IMG/VR virus record: IMGVR_UViG_3300042868_010462
Location: 83,875 to 147,874 of that record
Strand: one strand, 5' to 3'
Source: a virus
DNA: 64,000 nt
Shown here one piece after another: positions 31,896 through 40,250 of the stretch. Positions within the stretch are counted from its first letter, which is position 1, and each line of letters begins with the position of its first letter. The notes under the pieces were generated by a model. That model was not told where the DNA came from and ran no database searches. It saw only the letters and a program-made list of their open reading frames with translations. The position numbers were made by a program, and so were the translations under genes.

Positions 31896-32876
31896 ATGAA
31901 AACAATTATTAGATTAACAGAAAATGATTTATACAAAATTGTTAAGAGAGTAATCTCAGAACAAGTAAGTGATGAAAACAAAGCAGGAAATTACCTTAAA
32001 AATAGTGTCCCATATTCTTTCAAAGGTCTATTTCCAATAAGACCAGATGTACAAAGTGCAACAATAACCTTCGATAGAACCCTTGGTAACATACCATCAC
32101 CTCAAATTACCAAACAACCTATCAATGTTGCAGGTATTGAAAATGGTGTTCATTTTTTTATTAAAGATGAATCAGAAAGTCTGAAGTCTTATTTGAACTC
32201 CGTTTTGACTATGAACCTAAATAGTCTTGCAGGAAAACTAACAATAAATGGACAACCTTTAGACCAAGGGAGACCAGTTGACGAACCAAATGTAGGACCT
32301 ACTTTTTACACAATTAGTAATGAGTTTAATAAATTGATTGGTGACCTTTCTTCAGGATTAGGTTTGTCAGGAAATCTGAACCCAAACAACGTTATGACAT
32401 TTGTTAATTCAGTACCATCTATGACTAGAGATGAATTAAATAATATTATGAGAGCTGTAGAAAGTTTCAGAAAAGCATTCGGAAACTTCAAGACTGAGTT
32501 TGAAAAAAAGGGTGTTCAAGGACTTGATTTAGGTAAATTTTCTAACGTTGAAAAATATGGTCAAGCTTACTTTGGTGATAAAATGCAAGTGTATCTAACA
32601 TTACAAGTTGATGATACAGGTGATGACCAATTGGATTCTAAATATGAAACATTCCGTGATATGATTGGACAACAATATTTGGAATTTGTAAAAAATGGAA
32701 TAAAACAGAATAACATTTTTATACCTTCTTTAGAATCATTGTTTAAGGCGAGTCCAAGAATTAAAAACGAAATTGATAAAGGCGGTATTGGGGGAATGAA
32801 CAAACTAAATCCTAAAATAAGTAAACTTGTTGTTGTGGTTTATTCACCAAATCCTGGAGGTGTAGAACTTGCTTAA
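31896..32876 (+). CDS. Tagged hypothetical protein (326 aa)
   Basis: Tag of the RLTExDL class: MKTIIRLTENDLYKIVKRV then ISE|Q at residue 22. The body has no membrane segment; a Pro/Asn-rich middle and a final IGGMNKLNPKISKLVVVVYS. No family recognised. Own promoter and terminator, so a single-gene late unit. Confidence 0.65.
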   Translation: MKTIIRLTENDLYKIVKRVISEQVSDENKAGNYLKNSVPYSFKGLFPIRPDVQSATITFDRTLGNIPSPQITKQPINVAGIENGVHFFIKDESESLKSYLNSVLTMNLNSLAGKLTINGQPLDQGRPVDEPNVGPTFYTISNEFNKLIGDLSSGLGLSGNLNPNNVMTFVNSVPSMTRDELNNIMRAVESFRKAFGNFKTEFEKKGVQGLDLGKFSNVEKYGQAYFGDKMQVYLTLQVDDTGDDQLDSKYETFRDMIGQQYLEFVKNGIKQNNIFIPSLESLFKASPRIKNEIDKGGIGGMNKLNPKISKLVVVVYSPNPGGVELA

Positions 32877-32883
32877 AATATAA

Positions 32884-32910
32884 AAACACTACTTACGTAG
32901 TGTTTTTTTT
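32884..32910 (+). terminator. Rho-independent terminator
   Basis: AAACACTAC/GTAGTGTTT stem, T-run. Confidence 0.8.
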
Positions 32911-33632
32911 TACCATTCCTTGTCTTGGAAGTCTGTGTAGTAAACCTTATTAGTGTAGTTAAATGAAAACTTTTCATTCTTGATTAGAGTTTTACAATAG
33001 TCTTTGTTTGGAAGTGATTTAGATAAGTAACTCATAAATGTTCTATCAATCCAAGCGGCTAATACATCATCCTTGTCATTACTATTGATATTCATCTTTT
33101 CTTCTGAGGATAGTGAATTGAACCAAGTCATAGCTAATGTGTAACTTTTATCAGTTATTCTATCAAAGTGAACTTCAACAGACTCAACTAATCTACCATT
33201 GTAAATCAACTCCACTCTAAAATCATACTTTGTTTTGTACTCAACAATACTATCAACGTAGAAAATAGAAAAAGGAATGTAATTCAAAGAATAATTTACC
33301 TTTTGATTCAAGTCAATTTTTAATCTTGTGGTATTGAAAGAAATGAAACTAGGTTTTGAATGATTGTCAATTGAAAAAACAGAATTAACCTCAGTTACAT
33401 ATTTTTGGGCATCAACAAACATAATATCATCACCATCGAAGTAATGTTTGTTTTTATTAACATCATTACCTTCAGCAATGTACAATTTGTTAGTTCTTAT
33501 GATACCATTAGTAACATCAGAAATTGTGTCAATTGATTTAGATGGTAATGTTAAATCACCTACCATCATTGTAACTTGACAAAAAATAGATGTGGAAACC
33601 AAAAATGAAAGGAATAAAATACTTGTTCTCAT
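32910..33632 (-). CDS. Secreted hypothetical protein (240 aa)
   Basis: Signal peptide ~1-18 (TSILFLSFLVSTSIFC), then a beta-rich body with several YNG/TTR turns and a helical end. Looks like a Bacteroidota periplasmic protein of unknown role. A TATCTTG sequence upstream could be part of a host-type promoter. Confidence 0.6.
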   Translation of the reverse strand: MRTSILFLSFLVSTSIFCQVTMMVGDLTLPSKSIDTISDVTNGIIRTNKLYIAEGNDVNKNKHYFDGDDIMFVDAQKYVTEVNSVFSIDNHSKPSFISFNTTRLKIDLNQKVNYSLNYIPFSIFYVDSIVEYKTKYDFRVELIYNGRLVESVEVHFDRITDKSYTLAMTWFNSLSSEEKMNINSNDKDDVLAAWIDRTFMSYLSKSLPNKDYCKTLIKNEKFSFNYTNKVYYTDFQDKEW

Positions 33633-33663
33633 AATCTCATCGTTTTTTTTTACAAGATAAACA

Positions 33664-33671
33664 TATTTATT
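33664..33671 (+). promoter_or_regulatory. TATTTATT late-type box
   Basis: TATTTATT, 39 bases before ATG 33711; the longest spacing in this class. Confidence 0.4.
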
Positions 33672-33710
33672 ATAAAATAATAGAAAATAAAAAAAATTAA
33701 AAAATAAATT

Positions 33711-34088
33711 ATGAGAAGAACTGTAAGATTAACTGAAAGTGATTTAGTTAAATTAGTAAAAAGAGTAATCAGTGAACAAGCAACAAGTTGTATGGAACCA
33801 TTACAATCTCATTTAGAGGGTATGATGAACTTAGGTCCTAATTTCAAAGAAGGCCAAAAGAAACCATATAGAGATTTGCTTATTCAAAATTGTAGTGCTC
33901 TTGAAAGTTACATAAAAAGTAACCCTAATGTACAATTTGGTACAGAAACATTAAAAGCAAATAAGACAGCATTTGCATGTGTAACTTCTGTTAATTTTGG
34001 CAACAAAGAAGAGGATAAAGATATGGCTGTTGCTTTAGCTAAAGTTGGGGCTTTTGTAAATTGTGTAAAAGGTTCTGGTGGTAAATAA
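33711..34088 (+). CDS. Tagged small protein (125 aa)
   Basis: Tag MRRTVRLTESDLVKLVKRV then ISE|Q, nearly the same as that of 31896. The body has four Cys (TSCMEPL, QNCSALE, FACVTSV, VNCVKG), suggesting two disulphides after delivery to the periplasm, or metal binding. Unrecognised. Confidence 0.65.
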   Translation: MRRTVRLTESDLVKLVKRVISEQATSCMEPLQSHLEGMMNLGPNFKEGQKKPYRDLLIQNCSALESYIKSNPNVQFGTETLKANKTAFACVTSVNFGNKEEDKDMAVALAKVGAFVNCVKGSGGK

Positions 34089-34107
34089 AAAAAAAGGATA
34101 ATTATTA

Positions 34108-34145
34108 TAAAAAAAACGAACTTAAACTAAGTTCGTTTTTTTTTA
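34108..34145. terminator. Bidirectional terminator
   Basis: AAAAACGAACTTA/TAAGTTCGTTTTT stem between convergent genes. Confidence 0.85.
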
Positions 34146-34146
34146 T

Positions 34147-34635
34147 TTAATCGAAGTGTGTTACTAAATAATCATTCTTTTGACTATAATATATAGACAC
34201 AAAAAACATCTTTTTTTCTGATGAGTTCTTTGATTTATATTCTATTACGATTCTTTCACCTTTATCCGATAAAAAATGTCTTGAGCTATGATAAGGAGTT
34301 CCCTCTTCATACAAAAAGGTTAAAAATAAAAATTTTTTTTCGATATCAGAATTACTATTAAGCACCAATAGATTTTCATATTCATAAAAAGTAATTAAAT
34401 TATTTTGTTCCTCAATTATTCTATCATCATCGAGTGTACGTATTTGTTTTATGTTAGAATCCAAAGTGTCTATTCTACTATCAATTAAATCAGTTTTATT
34501 AAAATAAAAACCAATTTCTTTGAGTCCTTCTAATTCTAATGAATCCCATGTTGGTTCAGAATTAGGTATTCTTGATTGAGAATTAATATTTTGGGATGTA
34601 AAAACGAACAAGAAAAATAAAATTAAATTTTTCAT
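34147..34635 (-). CDS. Secreted hypothetical protein (162 aa)
   Basis: Signal peptide ~1-19 (NLILFFLFVFTSQNINSQS). Polar beta-rich body. One of several short exported proteins in the 31-51 kb part. Unrecognised. Confidence 0.6.
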   Translation of the reverse strand: MKNLILFFLFVFTSQNINSQSRIPNSEPTWDSLELEGLKEIGFYFNKTDLIDSRIDTLDSNIKQIRTLDDDRIIEEQNNLITFYEYENLLVLNSNSDIEKKFLFLTFLYEEGTPYHSSRHFLSDKGERIVIEYKSKNSSEKKMFFVSIYYSQKNDYLVTHFD

Positions 34636-34698
34636 ACTTACTAATATTATATGTTTATAAATAAATTATATATACTCAAAAAAAAAGTTTTAGAAAAT

Positions 34699-35256
34699 TT
34701 AATCCCACCAACCTCTCATACCAGAACCATCAAATTGGTCATCCCAATCTTTTTCCTTGTCGAACTTATCGTAGTCTTGTCCCTTCAATATTTCCCACAA
34801 TTCATTCCATTCTTCATTTTCAAGCTCAGTAACCCTATTGAAATATTTGTTGTTGAATTCTTTTTCTTCATCAGAATCATAGTCAACTAGTTCAAAATAA
34901 TCAGGTTTATCCTCACAAGGAACAAATTCGATTTTACTGGTATTGTAACCTCTACCCAATTCTTTTTCAACGATGTCAAAGTATCTGTCCTCACGGATAT
35001 TCTTTAGGATTTCAACAACTCTGTTCATTTTATCAACTTTCTTGAATCGTGGTTTTTCTACCTCATTTCCTTTCACCTTGAGGTTTTTAGCCATATGTTC
35101 AGTAGATATCTCAATGAACCTCAAAGTCCCATTATAATCCCACCAGTGATGATTCCATAGGGCTTTTCTAAATCTCCAAATGTTTTTTAAAAAGTTAGGT
35201 AAATCTTTGAATAGGAATATTCGCAATTCATCATACCAAGTATATCCGTAAGCCAT
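34699..35256 (-). CDS. Conserved-type phage hypothetical (185 aa)
   Basis: Starts MAYGYTWYDELRIFLFKDLP with a Trp-rich section (FRKALWNHHWWDYNGTLRF) and a highly acidic C-terminus (DKEKDWDDQFDGSGM). I recall similar openings in other T4-like phage hypotheticals; function unknown. Next gene follows after 15 bases. Confidence 0.6.
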   Translation of the reverse strand: MAYGYTWYDELRIFLFKDLPNFLKNIWRFRKALWNHHWWDYNGTLRFIEISTEHMAKNLKVKGNEVEKPRFKKVDKMNRVVEILKNIREDRYFDIVEKELGRGYNTSKIEFVPCEDKPDYFELVDYDSDEEKEFNNKYFNRVTELENEEWNELWEILKGQDYDKFDKEKDWDDQFDGSGMRGWWD

Positions 35257-35271
35257 AAATTTTTGTTTTGA

Positions 35272-35526
35272 TTAAAATAAGAAAAATTGTGAAATGTTTG
35301 AAAGAAAGTTCCCTTTCTTTTTTCGTGTTTTAGAAAGTTTACCTTTTTTTTCTTTTTCGAAATTGGAACTAAGTTGCCCCATCTGTTTGTCAGTTAATTC
35401 TTTGTTCCATTTTTTGACATACAACTCGAACAATCTTTCAGTTGTTCTCACTTGTTCTTCGTTCTGACAAGAATCAAGAACTTTCATAACCCAAGTGTAT
35501 TGATTTAGTAACTCGTGCTTTGTCAT
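35272..35526 (-). CDS. Small basic helical protein (84 aa)
   Basis: MTKHELLNQYTWVMKVLDSC, helical, then a Lys-rich region (KEKKGKLSKTRKKKG). Driven by a consensus host-type promoter (35565-35595), so probably an early gene, and the 185-residue gene behind it likewise. Unrecognised. Confidence 0.6.
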   Translation of the reverse strand: MTKHELLNQYTWVMKVLDSCQNEEQVRTTERLFELYVKKWNKELTDKQMGQLSSNFEKEKKGKLSKTRKKKGNFLSNISQFFLF

Positions 35527-35564
35527 TTCGATTTATTTTATTGGGTGAACAAATATTTCTCAGA

Positions 35565-35595
35565 CAAAGATAAGTTTTATAATCTAATCCTCAAA
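35565..35595 (-). promoter_or_regulatory. Host-type promoter TTTG-N19-TATCTTTG
   Basis: TTTG (35592-35595), 19 bases, TATCTTTG (35565-35572) on the minus strand; inside the 3' end of the tagged gene at 35584. Confidence 0.75.
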
Positions 35596-35886
35596 ATATT
35601 TTACATATTTTTTTATTGTTTGTCTTCTTTTTTTGTCGTCCACATCCGCAAATACATCAACAAGTAAATTATCAATTTTATCAATCAACTTTTTAAAGTT
35701 ACCTCTTACAGGAACTGACTTGTCATCAACTAAAATCCTATATTTACCAAAGTATTCCTGAAATTCTGTTGGAACTTCATTGACTGGAAAATTTCTCCTC
35801 AAATAAACTAAAACTTTATCGTCAGCTTCTGTGTATTTGGCAAGTATATCCTCTTTTTCTTCTTCTGTAAGTACTATTCTTTTCAT
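35584..35886 (-). CDS. Tagged small protein (100 aa)
   Basis: Start ATG 35886 (MKRIVLTEEEKEDILAKYTE); an in-frame 16-codon extension upstream covers the promoter. Candidate sites VLTE|E (8) and KYTE|A (20). The body is basic and compact (VLVYLRRNFPVNEVPTEF, DKKRRQTIKKYVKYFED). Unrecognised. Confidence 0.6.
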   Translation of the reverse strand: MKRIVLTEEEKEDILAKYTEADDKVLVYLRRNFPVNEVPTEFQEYFGKYRILVDDKSVPVRGNFKKLIDKIDNLLVDVFADVDDKKRRQTIKKYVKYFED

Positions 35887-35891
35887 ATTTA

Positions 35892-35899
35892 TATAAATA
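35892..35899 (-). promoter_or_regulatory. TATTTATA late-type box
   Basis: TATTTATA on the minus strand, 5 bases before ATG 35886, so near-leaderless. Confidence 0.5.
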
Positions 35900-35934
35900 T
35901 TGATGATTATAACAAATTTACTTATTTTAATCAA

Positions 35935-36210
35935 ATGAAGAAAGGATTATGGATTTTATTGAATAAAGTTTTCAAAAAGGATTTAGAGCTTCTTTATGGT
36001 ATAGGTAGTGATGTAGAAATAACTAACATTATATTCAGTACAAATAATAAAATTCACGTGATTAGTTGTAAGTTAAAAATCGGAGATGTTAAGTTGTATG
36101 AAGACATAGGTGAAACAGGTTTAAATTATCTATTTGAAGAATCTTGGAAGTATTTGGGATTTTATGATAAAAATTTTATGCTACAAATATCTTTTGATTT
36201 GACATTTTAA
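35935..36210 (+). CDS. Hypothetical protein (91 aa)
   Basis: MKKGLWILLNKVFKKDLELL then a beta-rich domain (GSDVEITNIIFSTNNKIHVI). Divergent from the tagged gene. Unrecognised. Confidence 0.55.
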   Translation: MKKGLWILLNKVFKKDLELLYGIGSDVEITNIIFSTNNKIHVISCKLKIGDVKLYEDIGETGLNYLFEESWKYLGFYDKNFMLQISFDLTF

Positions 36211-36254
36211 ATTAATGTGATTATTATTCATTCAATAAAACATTACAATTTAAA

Positions 36255-36680
36255 ATGAAAAAAATTCAAGTAGGTGACACCGTTATAGTCAATTATACAG
36301 GAAGATTGGAAGATGGGACAATCTTTGATTCTTCACTTAATGAGGGACGTGAACCATTAACATCAACATTAGGTCAAGGTCAACTCATTTCAGGTTTTGA
36401 GGATGGTTTAATTGATATGGTAGTTGGTGAGACAAAAACAATCGAAATTGAACCTGAGAATGCCTATGGCAATTATCAATCAGAAATGATTACAATAGTA
36501 TCCAAGAGTCAAGTACCTGAAACAATACAAGTTGGTGAAACCCTCCAAGGAAACACACCTAATGGACCGATTATTGTAAAAGTAATTGAAGTGACTGATG
36601 ATTCAGTAACTTTGGATGCTAACCATCCTCTTGCAGGAAAAAAATTAATCTTTGATTTGGAAGTTATGGGTATTTCTTAG
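36255..36680 (+). CDS. FKBP-type peptidyl-prolyl isomerase, SlyD-like
   Basis: 141 residues. FKBP core MKKIQVGDTVIVNYTGRLED, FDSS, GQGQLISGFEDGLIDM and MVVGETKTIEIEPENAYG, with the inserted-in-flap domain at ~70-120 and NHPLAGKKLIFDLEVMGI closing the fold. SlyD-class proline isomerase and chaperone. Lacks the His-rich metal tail. Rare in phages; may help fold the abundant late proteins alongside DnaK. Confidence 0.92.
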   Translation: MKKIQVGDTVIVNYTGRLEDGTIFDSSLNEGREPLTSTLGQGQLISGFEDGLIDMVVGETKTIEIEPENAYGNYQSEMITIVSKSQVPETIQVGETLQGNTPNGPIIVKVIEVTDDSVTLDANHPLAGKKLIFDLEVMGIS

Positions 36681-36696
36681 GAAATACCTTTTTTTT
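36669..36696 (+). terminator. Terminator overlapping the FKBP stop codon
   Basis: GGTATTTC/GAAATACC with the stop codon TAG in the loop, then eight T. Confidence 0.75.
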
Positions 36697-37081
36697 ATTC
36701 ATACATATACTTTTCATCATTTGGGAACTCTTTCTCAAACAACTTTATTAATCTTGCTGAATATGCGTTAGCCTCATCCTCATTAATTCCACCAATGTCA
36801 GGTCCTCTTTCTCTTCCCAAAATTGTCATTTGATATTCATGAATCCATTCATGAGCTAATGTTCTCAATATATCTCGATTCATCCTACCTGATGTTAATA
36901 CTTTCAAGGTATGATTGGTGTTCCTAGACCCAGTAGTCATTACACCTTCCCTTTCACCAAGTAATTCAATAGTCAAGTCGTATTTTAAAGGGTAATTCTT
37001 TTGAATGAATTTAATAAACTCCAAATACAACTTATGTGTGGTCTTTTTTTTATCGTCTTTAAATACAATTTTGACTTTCAT
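36695..37081 (-). CDS. HExxH metalloprotease-like protein
   Basis: Start ATG 37081 (MKVKIVFKDD); five more codons upstream overlap the late box. 128 residues. LAHEWIHEYQM gives two zinc-binding His and the catalytic Glu; downstream INEDEANAYSARLIKLF supplies a likely third ligand Glu. The compact layout is that of small SprT-like or minimal gluzincin metalloproteases in phages. Substrate unknown. Confidence 0.75.
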   Translation of the reverse strand: MKVKIVFKDDKKKTTHKLYLEFIKFIQKNYPLKYDLTIELLGEREGVMTTGSRNTNHTLKVLTSGRMNRDILRTLAHEWIHEYQMTILGRERGPDIGGINEDEANAYSARLIKLFEKEFPNDEKYMYE

Positions 37082-37084
37082 ATC

Positions 37085-37092
37085 TATAAATA
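37085..37092 (-). promoter_or_regulatory. TATTTATA late-type box
   Basis: TATTTATA on the minus strand, 3-4 bases before ATG 37081, near-leaderless. Confidence 0.5.
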
Positions 37093-37129
37093 TCATTTAT
37101 TATAATTAAAATAAACAATGAATTATTGA

Positions 37130-37137
37130 TATTTATT
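37130..37137 (+). promoter_or_regulatory. TATTTATT late-type box
   Basis: TATTTATT, 12 bases before the GTG start at 37150. Confidence 0.5.
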
Positions 37138-37149
37138 TAAAAAAGTGTT

Positions 37150-38445
37150 GTGAAAAAAATTGTCATTTCTGAAGAAGAAAAAAAACATATAAAAGGTCTA
37201 TACAAAATTAATGAACAAGGAAAATCTCCTTTAGACATTATTTTTAGTACAGCATTAGATAAATTAGAAAAATTTAGAAGAGGTGAAATTGACCCTGAAG
37301 ATATGACAACATCTGATTCAACATCCGATAGTAGTGAATATGATTCTTCATTAGTATCAAGTTTCGAACCTGGAGAATTTTTTGTACATCCAAATGCTGA
37401 ATCTTTTAAAATTACTTACGGACCATCAGCAATAAAATTAAATTCACCCTCTGAATTGTTACTTAAAAGTATTTTTGCTCAAGCAAATACATCAAATTTG
37501 AAAGTTACAAGTACTTTAAGAACGTATGAAGACCAAGCGAGAGTTAATAAACAAAATAGTAGGTCAAATATAGCATCTTGGTATGGACAAGATGTGGTAA
37601 ATGTTTGGGATAAATATATGTCAGGTGAATTAACACAAAAACAATATGCTGATTTTTTAGAAGATAGAGATAAAAAAAGAGGTAAAGTTTTAAGTAACCA
37701 TATACCTGGATTTGCTATCGATGTTGCACCATATAGTGAACAATTTGCAAGTGCCGCAGAAAAATTAATGAAAACCCCAAACTCTGGGATAAGAAAGGTT
37801 CTAAGAGAAAAGAATAATAACGCTGTTCACATAGAATTCAATTTTCCTGTGACAGATAAAGGTGGTATTGGCACGATTCCAAAAATGCCATCAAAAAAAG
37901 AAGAAAAAAGATTTGATAAACAAATGTCTAAGGGGGGTATCATTGTTGATAAAAATAATAATACATCAAATTATGCAATTGTTTTCGGTGGTTCACCAAG
38001 TAGTTCATATGGTGCTCAGTTTATGTTTGATAAAGGTTCAAAAATACTTTCAGACAAAAATGTAGTTTATAGTAATTTTGAAAATTCATTGGACAATGTT
38101 TTGAATCAGATTAAATTACAAGACCCTAAGGCTAAAATAACTTCAGTAAGTGGATTTTCAGCTGGTGGTAAAAATGCTTGGGAGGCAGCAACTAAAGGTT
38201 ATAAGGTGGGTTTAATTGACCCAGTTGTACCTGATTTTGCAACTCAATTTGTTGGTTCTAATTTTAATGGTGAATTACCCTCAAACATCAAAATGATATC
38301 AAGACAAGAAAATTGGTCGGGGCAATTTAGAAAACATGGTGAAAGATTAAAAAACTTAGAGTCGACTCAACCTGAGGTACGAAGAAATGTTAAACATGCC
38401 GATATGCCAAGTCAATTTTTTAGTGACTTTAAAAACTTTGTGTAA
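37150..38445 (+). CDS. Tagged M15-type peptidase fused to alpha/beta-hydrolase-like domain
   Basis: 431 residues, GTG start. Tag MKKIVISEEEKKHIKGLYK then INE|Q (residue 23). Residues ~100-235 resemble D-Ala-D-Ala carboxypeptidase/endolysin-type M15 peptidases: TSTLRTYEDQARVNK, HIPGFAIDVAP and AVHIEFNF, the last two carrying the zinc-site His and Asp. Residues ~275-430 have SVSGFSAGGKNAWEA, a GxSxG nucleophile elbow, plus VGLIDPVVPD and NVKHADMP, suggesting an esterase or lipase. The two activities could breach wall and membrane in sequence. Confidence 0.7.
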   Translation: MKKIVISEEEKKHIKGLYKINEQGKSPLDIIFSTALDKLEKFRRGEIDPEDMTTSDSTSDSSEYDSSLVSSFEPGEFFVHPNAESFKITYGPSAIKLNSPSELLLKSIFAQANTSNLKVTSTLRTYEDQARVNKQNSRSNIASWYGQDVVNVWDKYMSGELTQKQYADFLEDRDKKRGKVLSNHIPGFAIDVAPYSEQFASAAEKLMKTPNSGIRKVLREKNNNAVHIEFNFPVTDKGGIGTIPKMPSKKEEKRFDKQMSKGGIIVDKNNNTSNYAIVFGGSPSSSYGAQFMFDKGSKILSDKNVVYSNFENSLDNVLNQIKLQDPKAKITSVSGFSAGGKNAWEAATKGYKVGLIDPVVPDFATQFVGSNFNGELPSNIKMISRQENWSGQFRKHGERLKNLESTQPEVRRNVKHADMPSQFFSDFKNFV

Positions 38446-38457
38446 AAATATTAAATT

Positions 38458-39294
38458 ATGTCAAGAAGAATGATAATCTCAGAAAATGAGAAAAATAGAA
38501 TCAAAAGTTTGTATAAAATAATTGAACAAGAAATAAATCCTTTAGATATTATTTTTAAAACCGCAATGAAAAAACTAGATGATTATAGAAGTGGTAAAAT
38601 TTCACCTGATGCCGATAATAAAGATACCGAATCAGATACTGAAATCGATGATAAAACTACTCCGTATAAATCAAGTGGTAAAGGCGATTTTTATGACATA
38701 ACAAAAAAGGTTATTGAAAATTTTGAAGGCGGTTATTGGAATCCTGAATGTGCTGGTTATCCAGGTTCAAAACATCCTCGTAAAACAGGAATGTATAGTA
38801 GGTCAGGTGAAACAATGTTCGGATTGGATAGAGAAGCAGGTAAGATTGAAGATATATCCTCAGATGGAAAAAAATTCTTTCAGTTGATTGATGACCAAAA
38901 AGAAAAGATGGGTATGGATAATTTTTGTAAAAAATGGACTTGGAATTATAGGGGTGGTGAAATTAAAAATCAATTACTTGATTTAGCAGTAAAAACTATG
39001 AAAAGTTTGTTTGATAAAAATTCAAAAAATTATTTATCTGAAAAAGCAAGAAATATTGTAAATAATAGTAATCCATTATTATTACACTTCTCATACGCCA
39101 CGTGGAATGGTCCTGGTTTCTTCAAAGATTTTGCAAAAAGTATTAATAAAGGTGTTGATGAAGGCAAATCAGAGAAGGAATTAGTCAAAATCGCTAAAAA
39201 CGATAGAGACAGAAGATTAGGTGGTGGTGCATGGGCTAAAGCAAACGAAAAGGTAAAAGCTCTCATTGATAAAGAAGCCTCAGGTATAGTATAA
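38458..39294 (+). CDS. Tagged GH108-like lysozyme
   Basis: 278 residues, 12 bases after the previous gene. Tag MSRRMIISENEKNRIKSLYK then IIE|Q, with the same following IPLDIIF-like segment as the M15 protein (NPLDIIF), so the two N-terminal ~50 residues are paralogous. The body has NFEGGYWNPE, with the catalytic EGGY of GH108 muramidases, and SGETMFGLDREAG. The rest is helical and ends with LGGGAWAKANEKVKALID. Wall-cutting enzyme likely carried in the virion. Confidence 0.7.
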   Translation: MSRRMIISENEKNRIKSLYKIIEQEINPLDIIFKTAMKKLDDYRSGKISPDADNKDTESDTEIDDKTTPYKSSGKGDFYDITKKVIENFEGGYWNPECAGYPGSKHPRKTGMYSRSGETMFGLDREAGKIEDISSDGKKFFQLIDDQKEKMGMDNFCKKWTWNYRGGEIKNQLLDLAVKTMKSLFDKNSKNYLSEKARNIVNNSNPLLLHFSYATWNGPGFFKDFAKSINKGVDEGKSEKELVKIAKNDRDRRLGGGAWAKANEKVKALIDKEASGIV

Positions 39295-39296
39295 AA

Positions 39297-39536
39297 TTAT
39301 TCTTTTCGACAATAAGGTACTTTACCTGAAGGGTCTTGTAGTACAACTCCGAATTCTGTTTTAATTTCAGTAGGATTAGGTGGATTTTTAACACTCGAAC
39401 ATAACGATAAGTTCTCATATGTTTTTTTATCCAACTTTTTAGTGGTTGTTGTTGTTACAACACCTTGTTCCATTAATCTATTTTTTTCAATTAAAACATT
39501 TCTTTCTTGTATGAGTTTTGTTTTTCTGTATGACAT
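39297..39536 (-). CDS. Tagged small protein (79 aa)
   Basis: The N-terminal ~22 residues are a charged helix ending LME|QG, the I/L-x-E site. A Thr-run (VVTTTTTKK) and two Cys follow (LSLCSS, VPYCRKE). Convergent with the lysozyme gene. Unrecognised. Confidence 0.55.
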   Translation of the reverse strand: MSYRKTKLIQERNVLIEKNRLMEQGVVTTTTTKKLDKKTYENLSLCSSVKNPPNPTEIKTEFGVVLQDPSGKVPYCRKE

Positions 39537-39548
39537 ATTGTTTTTAAA

Positions 39549-39556
39549 TATAAATA
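39549..39556 (-). promoter_or_regulatory. TATTTATA late-type box
   Basis: TATTTATA on the minus strand, 12 bases before ATG 39536. Confidence 0.55.
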
Positions 39557-39561
39557 TATAT

Positions 39562-39747
39562 CTAACTCAATAATCTTTTAACCTGTTCCATAATTTGTAC
39601 TTGTCTTCGTTCCAAATCATTAATTCTTTGTTTTTGTTGATTAGACAACTCCAAACTTTCACCTTTTATTCTATTTATTTCATTAAATAATTTGGTATGT
39701 TCATTTAGTAAACTACCATAAATTTGAGCTTTTTGTTCTTCAGTCAT
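39562..39747 (-). CDS. Coiled-coil protein (61 aa)
   Basis: Entirely helical, heptad pattern through NEINRIKGESLELSNQQKQR and INDLERRQVQIMEQVKRLL. LLNE|H at residue 16 could be a tag site, but the evidence is weak. Divergent from the membrane protein at 39750 with only 2 bases between start codons. Confidence 0.55.
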   Translation of the reverse strand: MTEEQKAQIYGSLLNEHTKLFNEINRIKGESLELSNQQKQRINDLERRQVQIMEQVKRLLS

Positions 39748-39749
39748 TT

Positions 39750-40250
39750 TTGTATTTTATGTTTTTTATCAAAAAATATGAGTTTTATATAAAACTTAGT
39801 GTTATTATACTATCAATAATACAACCATTTATTCTTTTGTCAATATGTGGTGAATTATGGTCTTTATCAAGTTATTGGAGAACACCACTTCAACCAATGT
39901 TCATAATAATAAACGCAGCCACAAGTTACTTCTTCTTTAGTACAGACAAATGGTTGGTACCTTCGATTCTGTTATTACTTCTGACTGCGTTTTCTTTAGA
40001 CCTATACCCAACAACACATAATATTATTGCAGGTCTTTTCTTTCTCTCTTGTTCCTATCCTCTTATGACATTAAAAAGATTCCAATTTTTTGGTATTCTT
40101 TATTATATGTCAATATTTGTATTGTTGTATTCAGGTATGTTGTGGTTCGAGATTTATTGTGTTTTAATACTGGGGTCATACCATCTTACAATACTTTTAT
40201 ATAAACATCATTTAGATAAATTAAGAGAAGAATCACATAACAAATCATAA
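39750..40250 (+). CDS. Polytopic membrane protein (166 aa)
   Basis: About five membrane segments (~10-30, ~42-62, ~66-84, ~88-108, ~112-145); short basic tail KHHLDKLREESHNKS. Overlaps the convergent GH73 gene by 43 bases. Unrecognised. Confidence 0.6.
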   Translation: MYFMFFIKKYEFYIKLSVIILSIIQPFILLSICGELWSLSSYWRTPLQPMFIIINAATSYFFFSTDKWLVPSILLLLLTAFSLDLYPTTHNIIAGLFFLSCSYPLMTLKRFQFFGILYYMSIFVLLYSGMLWFEIYCVLILGSYHLTILLYKHHLDKLREESHNKS

